Of a stretch of 16,771 nt of DNA, positions 1 to 7,679 are shown piece by piece. The DNA comes from an uncultured Bacilli bacterium (lineage in GTDB: Bacteria; Bacillota_I; Bacilli_A; RF39; UBA660), in contig CANQYA010000006.1 in assembly GCA_947627965.1 (NCBI GenBank), positions 1 through 16,771 of the forward strand, in the 5' to 3' direction. Numbering within the stretch: the first letter of the stretch is position 1; each line of letters opens with the position of its first letter. A program made the translations under genes and the position numbers. Under the pieces are notes generated by a model that had not been told where the DNA came from, did not search any database, and saw nothing but the letters and a program-made list of their open reading frames with translations.

Positions 1-194
1 GCCCCTTCTACTTCTACTCTGCCCATTCCCGCGTGTACGATTGGTACGTCAACTCGACTGGGCTCTTGTACAATACGGTCGTCTGGAGTGCTCTCGGTGT
101 GAGACCTGTCATAAATTTATCTTCTAATATTGGTATAACTAATGCTACTCAAACTGGTACTATAGACAACCCTTACATCATTAAAACCAACTAA
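1..194 (+). CDS. C-terminal end of a surface/C-type-lectin-like protein (partial, possible DGR target)
   Basis: The 5' end lies outside the window. The reading frame starts at base 3 and ends at TAA 192-194, giving 63 residues. The tail carries W-S-A-L-GVRPVINL followed by a short linker and NPYII, the ending I associate with DUF6273 and formylglycine-enzyme/C-type-lectin-like domains of Firmicute surface proteins. Bases 1-110 are 55% GC (61/110) with only 16 A. Bases 111-194 return to 40% A (34/84), like the rest of the window. Half of the 36 codons in 3-110 end in C (TTC, TAC, GTC, CTC, TCC, CGC), which is foreign to this genome. This adenine-poor, NNC-rich pattern stopping just before a conserved tail is what a diversity-generating retroelement variable region looks like. 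No reverse transcriptase or template repeat is present in the window. The stop overlaps the end of the convergent regulator gene by three bases. The domain call is moderately sure; the DGR role is inference. Confidence 0.6.
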   Translation, partial: PFYFYSAHSRVYDWYVNSTGLLYNTVVWSALGVRPVINLSSNIGITNATQTGTIDNPYIIKTN

Positions 195-613
195 TTATTT
201 TTAATATTATTATTGAATTTCTTTATATTATTAATAGTTACTTTATCAATAAAATGTTCTATTTTCTCAACTTGTTCTAATTTAAAATATTCTTTATTTA
301 AGTATTTAAAAAAATACATTAAAGTATTATGTCTCTCTAAATAGAATTTACCTAATCTTTTTCCTTTATTAGTAAGAGAAACATGACCATATTTTTTAAA
401 ATTAACAATACTTAATTTATTTAATTTATTAATCATTTTTGATACAGAAGATGGTTTTACATTAAGAAAAAGAGATAAATCTTTAATAGTTATTTCTTTT
501 TCTTTTTTAGTATTCCTATAAATCATCTCAATATAATCTTCCATTGTCTCTGTAATTATTTCTTTATTTTTTCTTTTATAACCAGTTAAAGTATAGTATT
601 TTTCATCAAACAT
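191..613 (-). CDS. DtxR/MntR-family metal-dependent transcriptional repressor
   Basis: A 140-residue cytoplasmic regulator expected to bind Fe(II) or Mn(II) and repress metal uptake genes. The N-terminal winged helix covers roughly residues 24-90 (TMEDYIEMIY, then a recognition helix with PSSVSKMINKL). The dimerisation and metal-binding helices follow. The residues matching the MntR metal ligands can all be placed: D26, E29, H95, E116, E119 and H120. There is no C-terminal SH3-like domain, so it has MntR rather than full DtxR architecture, with about 20 extra residues at the N-terminus. The start is supported by AAGGAG (minus strand, 623-628) nine bases upstream. It is divergent from feoA-feoB, and an 18-bp operator-like palindrome lies between them, so it most likely controls feoAB and perhaps itself. 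Whether the effector is iron or manganese cannot be read from the sequence; the neighbours favour iron. Confidence 0.88.
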   Translation of the reverse strand: MFDEKYYTLTGYKRKNKEIITETMEDYIEMIYRNTKKEKEITIKDLSLFLNVKPSSVSKMINKLNKLSIVNFKKYGHVSLTNKGKRLGKFYLERHNTLMYFFKYLNKEYFKLEQVEKIEHFIDKVTINNIKKFNNNIKNN

Positions 614-654
614 AAGCCCATTCTCCTTATAGGTTTATACATATAGTATATTAG

Positions 655-672
655 AGTTAGATTAAGGAAACT
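655..672. promoter_or_regulatory. Operator-like palindrome for the DtxR/MntR regulator
   Basis: AGTTAGATTAAGGAAACT is an interrupted palindrome (AGTT-nnn-TTAA-nnn-AACT). Its right half, TTAAGGAAACT, matches the half-site I recall for MntR/DtxR-type operators in Bacilli. It sits between the divergent regulator and feoA genes, just downstream of a possible plus-strand -10 (TATATT, 647-652). Binding there would block transcription of feoAB. The palindrome is seen directly; the assignment to this regulator is inference. Confidence 0.55.
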
Positions 673-707
673 TCTTTCCATAAATATATGAGGAGGATTA
701 AAGAATT

Positions 708-947
708 ATGAAAGAAGAAAGATTATGTGATATTCCTCTTGGTAAAAAAGTTATTGTTGAAAAGATTTTATCAGAGGGAAGTATCAGAAGAAGATTATTA
801 GATATTGGTTTATCTAAAGGAACTATGGTTTATTCTACTTTAAAAAATCCTGGTGGTAATTTAGTCGCATATATGATAAGAGGAGCTTTAATAGCTATTC
901 GTAATGACGATACAAAAAATATATTAGTAAGGGGTTATAGTGAGTGA
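708..947 (+). CDS. feoA: FeoA, ferrous iron transport accessory protein
   Basis: A 79-residue protein of the usual FeoA size. It forms a small SH3-like beta-barrel that works with the FeoB GTPase at the inner face of the membrane. Family features are the early L-x-D-I-P-x-G segment, the R-R-x-L-L-D-I-G-L-x-x-G-T core at about residues 27-39, and the final IAIRNDD-type strand. AGGAGG at 691-696 lies 11 bases before the ATG. The stop TGA (945-947) overlaps the GTG start of feoB, so the pair is translationally coupled. Probably repressed when metal is plentiful by the divergent DtxR/MntR protein. Confidence 0.92.
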   Translation: MKEERLCDIPLGKKVIVEKILSEGSIRRRLLDIGLSKGTMVYSTLKNPGGNLVAYMIRGALIAIRNDDTKNILVRGYSE

Positions 948-3028
948 AAAAGATAAAAGAAGGAAAAGTTAAGATTGATAAAGTTATTGCTTTAGCAGGT
1001 AATCCTAATGTTGGAAAAAGTACAGTTTTTAATGCTTTTACTGGTTTAAATCAACATACAGGTAACTGGCCAGGTAAAACAGTTAGTAATGCTAGTGGGG
1101 TTATGAAGTATAAAGATAATTATTTTAAAATATATGATTTACCTGGTATATATTCCATATTAGCTCATTCAGAAGAAGAATTAGTTGCAAGAGATTTTAT
1201 TTGTTTTGGCGATGCTGATTTAACTGTTGTAGTATGTGATGCTTGTACTTTAATGCGTAATTTAAATTTAGTTTTACAAATAACCGAAATAACACCTAAT
1301 GTTATCGTTTGTCTTAATTTAATCGATGAAGCTAAGAAGAAAGGTATTAATATTGATATAGATTATTTAAGTAATTTATTAGGGCTAAAAGTTATACCTA
1401 CTACAGCAAGAAGTGGTAAAGGTTTAGACGAATTAGCTAGTTGTATTGAAAAATACAGTTATTATCAAAATAAAAAAACTATTAAAATAAAATATGATAA
1501 TAGAATAGAAACAGCCATCAAGATAGTTACTAAAGAATTAAATAAAAAAATAAATAACAAATTAAATACAAGATGGACAGCTATTAATTTAATGAAAAAT
1601 GATACCCAATTAATAGAAAGTATTAATAATTATTTAGGATATAATCTTATCGATAAAGAAATAGAGAAAGCTATTAATACTAGTAGAGAATATTTAATAA
1701 ATAATGGTATTAAAATAGAAGAATTAGAAGATTATATTGTTGAAGCTATAAATAAAGAAGCCGAAGTAATAAGTAATTTAGTAACTAGTTATGGTAAAAT
1801 AGATTACACTAAAAAAGATAGATGTATAGATAAAGTACTAACTAATAAATTTACTGGTATTCCTATAATGTTACTTTTATTAGCTTTTATTTTTTGGTTA
1901 ACAATTAAGGGTGCGAATTATCCATCAGAAATACTTAATAAACTACTATTTAGCATAGAAGATAATTTATTTGTCTTTTGTAAAAGTTTTTTACCCACTT
2001 TTTTAAGTGATTTATTAATACATGGTGTCTATCGTACTTTAGCTTGGGTTGTATCAGTAATGTTACCACCAATGATGATTTTTTTTCCACTTTTTACTTT
2101 GTTAGAAGACTTAGGTTATTTACCACGAATTGCTTTTAATGTGGATAAAATATTTAAAAAATGTTCTTCTTGTGGTAAACAGGCTTTAACTATGGCTATG
2201 GGTTTTGGTTGTAATGCTGTAGGAGTAAGCGGTACACGTATAATTGATTCGAAAAGGGAAAGATTAATTGCTATAATTACTAATAGTTTTGTTCCCTGTA
2301 ATGGTCGTTTTCCTACTTTAATAGCTATTATTACTATGTTTATAGTAGGAGTAGGGGTTAATAATTCTTTATTAAGTGTTTCTATTTTAATGATAGTAAT
2401 ATTATTAGGTATTTTTATGACTTTTTTAGTATCACATTTATTATCTAAAACAATTCTAAAAGGAATACCATCGTCATTTACTTTAGAATTACCACCATAT
2501 CGTAGACCTCAAGTAGGAAAAGTAATTGTCAGATCTCTTCTAGATAGAACAATCTTTGTCTTAGGTAGAGCTGTTAGTATTGCTATTCCTGCAGGAGTTA
2601 TTATTTGGGTAATGGCTAATTTAAAAATAGGGGATCTTTCAATCTTAAATCATACTGCTAACTTTTTAGATCCAGTAGCTAATTTACTTGGTATGGATGG
2701 TGTTATTCTTCTTGCATTTATTTTAGGATTTCCTGCTAATGAAATAGTAATACCTATTATTCTTATGAGTTATATGGCAACAGGTAATTTAACTGATTTT
2801 AGTAATTTATACGAATTAAAAAATATTTTAGTTGCCAATGGTTGGACAATATATAGAGCTATTTCTGTAATGTTATTTTGCTTATTCCATTTCCCTTGTT
2901 CTACTACTTGTCTTACTATTAGAAAAGAAACTAAATCAAATAAATGGACATTAATATCGATGTTAATACCAACTCTTTGTGGTATATTAATCTGTTTTAT
3001 TTTCAATTTAATAGTTAGATTAATATAA
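944..3028 (+). CDS. feoB: FeoB, ferrous iron transporter with N-terminal GTPase
   Basis: A 694-residue Fe(II) uptake permease in the cytoplasmic membrane. The GTPase domain shows G1 GNPNVGKS (19-26), T-G-N-W-P-G-K-T in switch I, G3 DLPG (65-68), G4 NLID (125-128) and a later A-R-S-G-K-G-L-D-E-L segment near G5. A charged helical linker follows to about residue 300, then a polytopic membrane part with the FeoB hallmarks GFGCNAVGV and SFVPCNGRFP and a late H-F-P-C-S-T-T-C segment. Length is normal for the family. The start is GTG at 944, overlapping the feoA stop, with AAGGGG (929-934) as ribosome site. No feoC follows; the operon ends at a symmetrical terminator directly after the TAA. Confidence 0.95.
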   Translation: MKKIKEGKVKIDKVIALAGNPNVGKSTVFNAFTGLNQHTGNWPGKTVSNASGVMKYKDNYFKIYDLPGIYSILAHSEEELVARDFICFGDADLTVVVCDACTLMRNLNLVLQITEITPNVIVCLNLIDEAKKKGINIDIDYLSNLLGLKVIPTTARSGKGLDELASCIEKYSYYQNKKTIKIKYDNRIETAIKIVTKELNKKINNKLNTRWTAINLMKNDTQLIESINNYLGYNLIDKEIEKAINTSREYLINNGIKIEELEDYIVEAINKEAEVISNLVTSYGKIDYTKKDRCIDKVLTNKFTGIPIMLLLLAFIFWLTIKGANYPSEILNKLLFSIEDNLFVFCKSFLPTFLSDLLIHGVYRTLAWVVSVMLPPMMIFFPLFTLLEDLGYLPRIAFNVDKIFKKCSSCGKQALTMAMGFGCNAVGVSGTRIIDSKRERLIAIITNSFVPCNGRFPTLIAIITMFIVGVGVNNSLLSVSILMIVILLGIFMTFLVSHLLSKTILKGIPSSFTLELPPYRRPQVGKVIVRSLLDRTIFVLGRAVSIAIPAGVIIWVMANLKIGDLSILNHTANFLDPVANLLGMDGVILLAFILGFPANEIVIPIILMSYMATGNLTDFSNLYELKNILVANGWTIYRAISVMLFCLFHFPCSTTCLTIRKETKSNKWTLISMLIPTLCGILICFIFNLIVRLI

Positions 3029-3054
3029 AAAAACTGAAAATTTTCAGTTTTTTT
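3028..3054. terminator. Bidirectional intrinsic terminator between feoB and the rhodanese gene
   Basis: A perfect palindrome centred on 3040/3041: an A-run, ACTGAAAA, TTTTCAGT, and a T-run. It gives a stem with a U-tract in either direction. It begins at the feoB stop and reaches the stop of the convergent rhodanese gene (3053-3055), so one element serves both genes. Confidence 0.85.
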
Positions 3055-3340
3055 ATGTCAATTTATATTCACTATAACCACCTAATATATTTATTACATT
3101 ATATCCTTGTTTAGTTAAATTATTACAGGTAGCTTTACTTCTTGAACCATGTTCACAATATATATAATAGGTATCATTTTTATTAAGATAAATGCTAGGA
3201 TTAGTTAATAAAAAATTCATTGGAATATTAATCGAAGTAGGAATACTACCTAAATTAAATTGGTAATTATCTCTAATATCGATAATTTTGGCTTTAGGAA
3301 TTAATACTTTTAGTTCTGTTATTGTAATGTCCTTAGACAT
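3053..3340 (-). CDS. Single-domain rhodanese-like protein
   Basis: A 95-residue cytoplasmic protein of the PspE/GlpE-like single-domain rhodanese type, expected to handle sulfane sulfur through a persulfide on its active cysteine. The entry segment IIDIRDNYQFNLGSIPTSINIP (about residues 19-40) gives the typical D-x-R and G-x-I-P-x-x-x-N-I-P features. The active loop is CEHGSRS starting at C62, and GYNVINILGGY closes the fold. GGAGGG (minus strand, 3348-3353) precedes the ATG, and a TATAAT (minus strand, 3359-3364) lies just upstream. It is separated from the upstream ABC-F gene by a terminator, so it is probably a single-gene transcript. The physiological sulfur acceptor is unknown. Confidence 0.85.
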   Translation of the reverse strand: MSKDITITELKVLIPKAKIIDIRDNYQFNLGSIPTSINIPMNFLLTNPSIYLNKNDTYYIYCEHGSRSKATCNNLTKQGYNVINILGGYSEYKLT

Positions 3341-3375
3341 CTATTATCCCTCCATAGTATTATATGCTAGAAAAG

Positions 3376-3409
3376 AAAAAAAATTGCTTATTTATTAGCA
3401 ACTTTTTTT
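3376..3409 (-). terminator. Intrinsic terminator of the ABC-F gene
   Basis: On the minus strand an A-run and GTTGC pair with GCAA and a run of eight T, with a TAATAAATAA loop. The left arm lies inside the last codons of the ABC-F gene and the stop codon is in the loop. It separates the gene from the rhodanese downstream. Confidence 0.75.
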
Positions 3410-4982
3410 TCTTCTAAATAATCGTCATAAGTTGTTTTACGGTCAATAAAGCCATCACTAGTTAATTCGATTATTCTATTAGCAATAGTTTGGGTAAATT
3501 GATGGTCATGGGAAGCAAATAAGAGTTCTCCTTCATATTTAATTAGACCATTATTTAAAGAGGTAATGCATTCCAAATCTAAATGGTTAGTTGGTTCGTC
3601 AAGAATTAAGAAGTTGCCGTTTTCTAACATACATTTAGCAAACATACATCTTGCTTTTTCCCCACCTGATAAGACAGTAACATTTTTAAAAACTTCGTCA
3701 CCTGAAAATAACATTCTTCCTAAAAAACCACGTAAAGCAGTCTCGTCATCTATTTTATAAAAGTGACTAATCCATTCTATAATTGTTTCATCATTTTTAA
3801 AATAATTAGAATTATCGACTGGGTAATAAGTAGGAATAACTGTTTTACCCCAAGTAACATGACCACTATCAGGTTCTAATTCACCCATTAATATTTTAAA
3901 TAAAGTCGTTTTAGCTAAATCATTATCCCCAATAAAAGCTATTTTATCATTCTTTTGAACAGTAAAACTAACATTATTTAATACTTTTTTTCCATCTATT
4001 GTTTTATTTAATTTAGTAACCATCAATATTTCTTTACCAGTTTTATTTTCAATTTTAAAATCAATAAAAGGATATTTTCTCGAAGAAGGAACAATTTCTT
4101 CTAATTTAATATTTTCTAATATTTTTTTTCTTGATGTTGCCTGTCTTGACTTAGAAGCATTAGCTGAGAAACGAGCGATAAATGATTGTAATTCTTTTAT
4201 TTTTTCTTCTTTCTTTTTATTGGATTCTTTCATTTGTTTTAATAATAATTGACTAGATTCATACCAAAAGTCATAGTTACCAGCATATATTTTAATTTTA
4301 CCATAATCAATATCGACAATATGTGAACATACTTTGTTTAAAAAGTGACGATCGTGAGATATAACAATTACTGTATTATTAAAATCGATTAAAAATTCTT
4401 CTAACCAATTAATGGCTTCAATATCTAGTCGTTAGTAGGTTCATCTAAAAGTAAGATATCAGGGTTACCAAACAAAGCTTGAGCTAGTAATACTTTAACT
4501 TTTAACTTATTAGGAATATCTTTCATTAAAGAATAGTGAAAAGTAGTATCTATTCCTAAATTATTTAATAAGTTTCCAGCTTCACTTTCAGCCTCCCACC
4601 CATTAAGTTCACTAAACATAGCTTCTAAATTTCCTAATCTTATCCCATCTTCGTCAGTAAACTCAGTATGGGAATAAAGTTCTTCTTTTTCTTTCATTAT
4701 TTGATAAAGTTTAGTATTTCCCATAATGACTGTATCAATAACTTTTTCATTATCATACTCGTAGTGATTTTGCTTTAACATAGCAATTCTTTCACCTTTA
4801 GTAATAATTATTTCACCATGAGTTGTTTCTATCTCTCCTGATAATAATTTTAAAAAAGTACTTTTACCCGCACCATTCGCCCCTATAAGACCATAACAAT
4901 TACCAGGAGTAAACTTTAAATTAACATTTTCAAATAAAGTCCTTTTACCAAAAGAAAGACTTACATTATTAACTTGTATCAT
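3388..4982 (-). pseudogene. ABC-F family ATPase (YkpA/YbiT type), broken by a one-base deletion
   Basis: The full span would encode about 531 residues, the usual size for this ribosome-associated ABC-F group. Residues 1-185 (from ATG 4982, GAGGTG site at 4988-4993) carry ABC1 with Walker A GANGAGKST (34-42) and end at LLLDEPTND, followed by TAG (4425-4427). Adding one base between 4427 and 4428 continues the protein as L-D-I-E-A-I-N-W-L-E-E-F-L..., then ISHDRHF and the N-Y-D-F-W-Y-E-S linker, which joins without further error to the second half (free-standing reading frame 3388-4233). ABC2 has the odd P-loop GDNDLAKTT, which I recall as normal for this subfamily, then VLSGGEKARC and LDEPTNHLDL. 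ABC1 lacks a clear LSGGQ: IPNKL stands at about 156-160. A possible promoter on the minus strand is TTGCTT (5028-5033), 17 bases, TAAAAT (5005-5010). The break may be a true pseudogenisation or an assembly error. Confidence 0.85.
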
Positions 4983-5057
4983 ATTTTCACCTCAAGTAGT
5001 TATAATTTTACTATAAAGGGATAAAATAAGCAATTAATAATTGTAAGTTATTATCCA

Positions 5058-5573
5058 TTATAAGTTATTGAAATACCCATTTTGGACAAATTTAGTTTCT
5101 GTTACAATGACAAAAGCTTGTTTATCTATTTTTTTAACCATATTTTTTAACAAGTTTAACGAATTATTATTGATTTCTAACAATAACATATATTTATCAT
5201 TATTATCATCTTTTCCTTTTACATTAAACACTGTAACAGCATATCCTTTTTCTCTTAAGATATTTACTAATTCATAATTAGAAGTAATAATTTCGTATGA
5301 AAAATTAGATTTAATAAATTTATTAGATATAAAACTACCAATATAAGTTCCGGTTGCAAAACCTAAGGAATAAGATATTGCTATCCAAATACTATCGATA
5401 TCAGTATTTAAAGCTTCTCTTACAATAATAAACCAAACAAATACTTCGACAAAACCAATTAAACTAGCATATAAAGATTTACCTTTAACGGTAATAACTG
5501 TTCTAAAAGTACCTAAAGATACATCGAGAATACGTACACAAAAAATTTTGATACATAAAAATAATAATTCCAT
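5058..5573 (-). CDS. UPF0316 membrane protein with DUF2179 domain (YebE-like)
   Basis: A 171-residue protein. The N-terminal part has about three membrane helices (roughly residues 3-22, 35-53 and 62-84) with the family features I-x-D-V-S-L-G-T-F-R-T and the G-F-A-T-G-T-Y-I-G-S turn. A soluble DUF2179-type domain follows, with a strand-rich E-K-G-Y-A-V-T-V-F-N core and a terminal F-V-I-V-T-E segment. Its function is not established; DUF2179 domains are often thought to sense small ligands. The start ATG has GGTGATGAT immediately before it. No terminator is visible before the ABC-F gene 75 bases downstream, so read-through is possible. It is divergent from the DUF6056-type gene. Confidence 0.85.
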   Translation of the reverse strand: MELLFLCIKIFCVRILDVSLGTFRTVITVKGKSLYASLIGFVEVFVWFIIVREALNTDIDSIWIAISYSLGFATGTYIGSFISNKFIKSNFSYEIITSNYELVNILREKGYAVTVFNVKGKDDNNDKYMLLLEINNNSLNLLKNMVKKIDKQAFVIVTETKFVQNGYFNNL

Positions 5574-5626
5574 ATCATCACCATTTATATTATGGACATA
5601 AATTAATTTCTTATAAGTTTATAAAC

Positions 5627-5655
5627 TATACAAATGAAGACAACTTTGTTATAAT
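5627..5655 (+). promoter_or_regulatory. Sigma-A-type promoter of the DUF6056-like gene
   Basis: TATACA (5627-5632), a 17-base spacer, then TATAAT (5650-5655) preceded by TGT, an extended -10. The 12-bp perfect palindrome AGTTTATAAACT (5616-5627) abuts the -35 and may be an operator. Confidence 0.6.
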
Positions 5656-5700
5656 GAATTTAGAAATAGAAAATAAATTTGAGAAAGGTTTGCTGTTATA

Positions 5701-7029
5701 ATGAAAAAGTTTTTAAACAAAAAAACAATTCCCTTTATATTGTTATTTTTTATAATTTTATATTTTCATTTATTTTTTACTACGGGTTTAAAAGACGATA
5801 TCTTATATGCTAATTTTTTAAAAAAATATACTTATTTTGGATTTTTATCGTATCATTATAGACTTTGGTCGAGTAGGTTAATTATTGAGTCAGTTCTTAT
5901 TGTTATTACCAACTTAAATGAAGTTATATGGAAAATTTTAGATAGTTTTTTATTTACTATAACTGCTTATATTATTCTTCTTTTAGTAAATAAAAAGCAA
6001 GATACATTGACAAATTATATAGGATGTTTTTTACTTTTACAATATCCTCTTGTCGACTTGAGTAGTGCAGGGTGGATAGCTACTACTACAAATTATGTAT
6101 GGACTTTTAGTTTAGGACTACTATCTTTTTATCCTTTAATTCAAAGGGAAAGAGGCGTAAAAGTTCATTGGTTAATATATGTTTTTGCGGTTATCGGTCT
6201 TTTATATTCTGCTAATTTGGAACAAATGTGTATGGTTTTATTTGTATTTAATCTTTTGTACCTTGTTTATAACTGCTTTATCAAAAAAGAGAAACTTAGT
6301 AAATATAATATTCTATGTCTATTAATTACCTTTTTAATGTTAATATTTATATTTACATGTCCAGGTAATTGGAATCGTTATGCGGTAGAAACGGCAGTAC
6401 GTATACCATATTATAGTGATTATGGTATTTTGGATAAAGCTTATTTGGGGATAGTTCCAACTTTTAATATATTGATAGCTAATAAAATATATTTAATATT
6501 ATTTATTACTTTTCTTGCTATGGGAGCTTATATATATTCTAAATATAGTATAACTAAAGTTATTGCCATTAGTAGTGCGATACTTGTTTATATGCTTACT
6601 ATATTTAAACAGTATTTATGCTTATTATTTCCTAATTTTGAACAGATTTATGGAGCATTTAATAGTAATATTGTTCCTCCTTTTTCTGAATCTTATAACG
6701 TTATACCAATAGTTTTATCCATATTATTAATATGTAGTATTATTTACATGATAGTAGTAATATTCAAAAAAAGTAATGCTTTTCCTTTCTTTATCTTTAT
6801 ATTAGGATTTGCTACTAGATTTATAATGGGATTTTCGCCAACTATATTTGCATCTTCTTCAAGAACTTGTTATTTCTTATATATGGCAATGATTATTATT
6901 ATTCTTTATATCTTTGTAAAGTTAAATAACGATAAGAAAATAAGTCCTAAGTGGAATTCTATTTTAACTAGTGTTTTGTTTATGTTAGCTATGTTTAACA
7001 GTATTAATGTATTGTTATCAGCATTATAA
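5701..7029 (+). CDS. Polytopic membrane protein, DUF6056-like (possible GT-C-type glycosyltransferase)
   Basis: A 442-residue protein with a short basic N-terminus and about ten or more membrane segments. Features I associate with DUF6056 and related GT-C-fold enzymes can be seen: an acidic D-D pair just after the first helix (LKDDIL, about residue 31), the aromatic N-Y-V-W-T-F segment after an external W, an A-N-L-E-Q motif in a later helix, and C-P-G-N-W-N-R-Y at the start of a large loop. GT-C enzymes use a lipid-linked sugar donor at the outer membrane face; that activity here is inference from architecture only. AAAGG lies 12 bases before the ATG. It has its own promoter, and no glycan cluster is nearby. 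Probably an envelope or surface-glycan modification function. Confidence 0.6.
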   Translation: MKKFLNKKTIPFILLFFIILYFHLFFTTGLKDDILYANFLKKYTYFGFLSYHYRLWSSRLIIESVLIVITNLNEVIWKILDSFLFTITAYIILLLVNKKQDTLTNYIGCFLLLQYPLVDLSSAGWIATTTNYVWTFSLGLLSFYPLIQRERGVKVHWLIYVFAVIGLLYSANLEQMCMVLFVFNLLYLVYNCFIKKEKLSKYNILCLLITFLMLIFIFTCPGNWNRYAVETAVRIPYYSDYGILDKAYLGIVPTFNILIANKIYLILFITFLAMGAYIYSKYSITKVIAISSAILVYMLTIFKQYLCLLFPNFEQIYGAFNSNIVPPFSESYNVIPIVLSILLICSIIYMIVVIFKKSNAFPFFIFILGFATRFIMGFSPTIFASSSRTCYFLYMAMIIIILYIFVKLNNDKKISPKWNSILTSVLFMLAMFNSINVLLSAL

Positions 7030-7093
7030 ATTAAGTAGTAGTTGTACTTTTAAAATGATTAAAACTGTAATATAATAATAAAAGGTGACGAAG

Positions 7094-7669
7094 ATGACAG
7101 AAATGATTGATTCATTAGTACAAGTAATTACTTCTTATTTACAACAGTTTGGTGTACCTTTTGGTATATTATTAATATTATTAGAATCGATTATACCTAT
7201 TTTACCATTAGGTGTATTTATCGCTTTTAATATGATAGCTTTTGGTAATTTTATAGGTTTTATCATATCTTGGTTAGCAACTTGTACAGGTTGTCTTTTG
7301 TCTTATTTTTTCTTTTCTAAATTATTCAGCAATATATTAATGCGTAAAGCTAGTAATAAAGAGAAATTAAAAAGAATTATGGATAAGGTAAGAAATATAA
7401 AATTTAGTAATTTAGTTCTTATTATTGCTTTACCTTTTACTCCAGCTTTTTTAATCAATATAGCCTGTGGTTTAGTTAATGTTGATTATAGAAAATTTTT
7501 ATTTAGTGTTTTAATAGGTAAACTTTCTATTGTTTATTTTTGGGGATTTATAGGTAAAAGTCTTTTAGAAAGTATAACGGATATTAAAACAATGATAATG
7601 TTATTAATTTTATTGCTTTTTACTTATATATTATCAAAGATAATCAATAAAAAATTAGGAATAGATTAG
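7094..7669 (+). CDS. TVP38/TMEM64 (VTT/DedA-superfamily) membrane protein
   Basis: About 191 residues with four or five membrane segments. The VTT-type features are E-S-I-I-P-I-L-P-L-G near residue 30, a G-x-x-x-S-Y-F-F-F helix, and the L-P-F-T-P-A-F-L-I-N-I-A-C-G-L re-entrant segment about 115 residues in, followed by F-L-F-S-V-L-I-G-K. Members of this superfamily are linked to lipid scrambling or flipping and envelope homeostasis; the substrate is unknown here. I chose ATG 7094 over the in-frame GTG at 7085 because AAAGGTGA (7081-7088) is a good ribosome site for 7094 and contains the GTG. A TATAAT at 7071-7076 may be the -10. rmuC follows after 10 bases, its ribosome site overlapping this stop codon, so the two form an operon. 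Confidence 0.8.
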   Translation: MTEMIDSLVQVITSYLQQFGVPFGILLILLESIIPILPLGVFIAFNMIAFGNFIGFIISWLATCTGCLLSYFFFSKLFSNILMRKASNKEKLKRIMDKVRNIKFSNLVLIIALPFTPAFLINIACGLVNVDYRKFLFSVLIGKLSIVYFWGFIGKSLLESITDIKTMIMLLILLLFTYILSKIINKKLGID

Positions 7670-7679
7670 GAGTATAGTT

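Noticed and set aside
4425..4430. Programmed frameshift in the ABC-F gene
   Set aside because: No slippery heptamer is present at AACGACTAG and I saw no clear downstream pairing element. ABC-F genes are not known to need one. A deletion or sequencing error is simpler.
5031..5060. Terminator after the UPF0316 gene
   Set aside because: There are short AT repeats (ATAACTTA twice) and a CAATTA/TAATTG pair, but no stable stem followed by a T-run.
7085..7093. GTG start for the TVP38-type protein
   Set aside because: The GTG is part of the best ribosome site (AAAGGTGA). ATG 7094 is correctly placed behind it.
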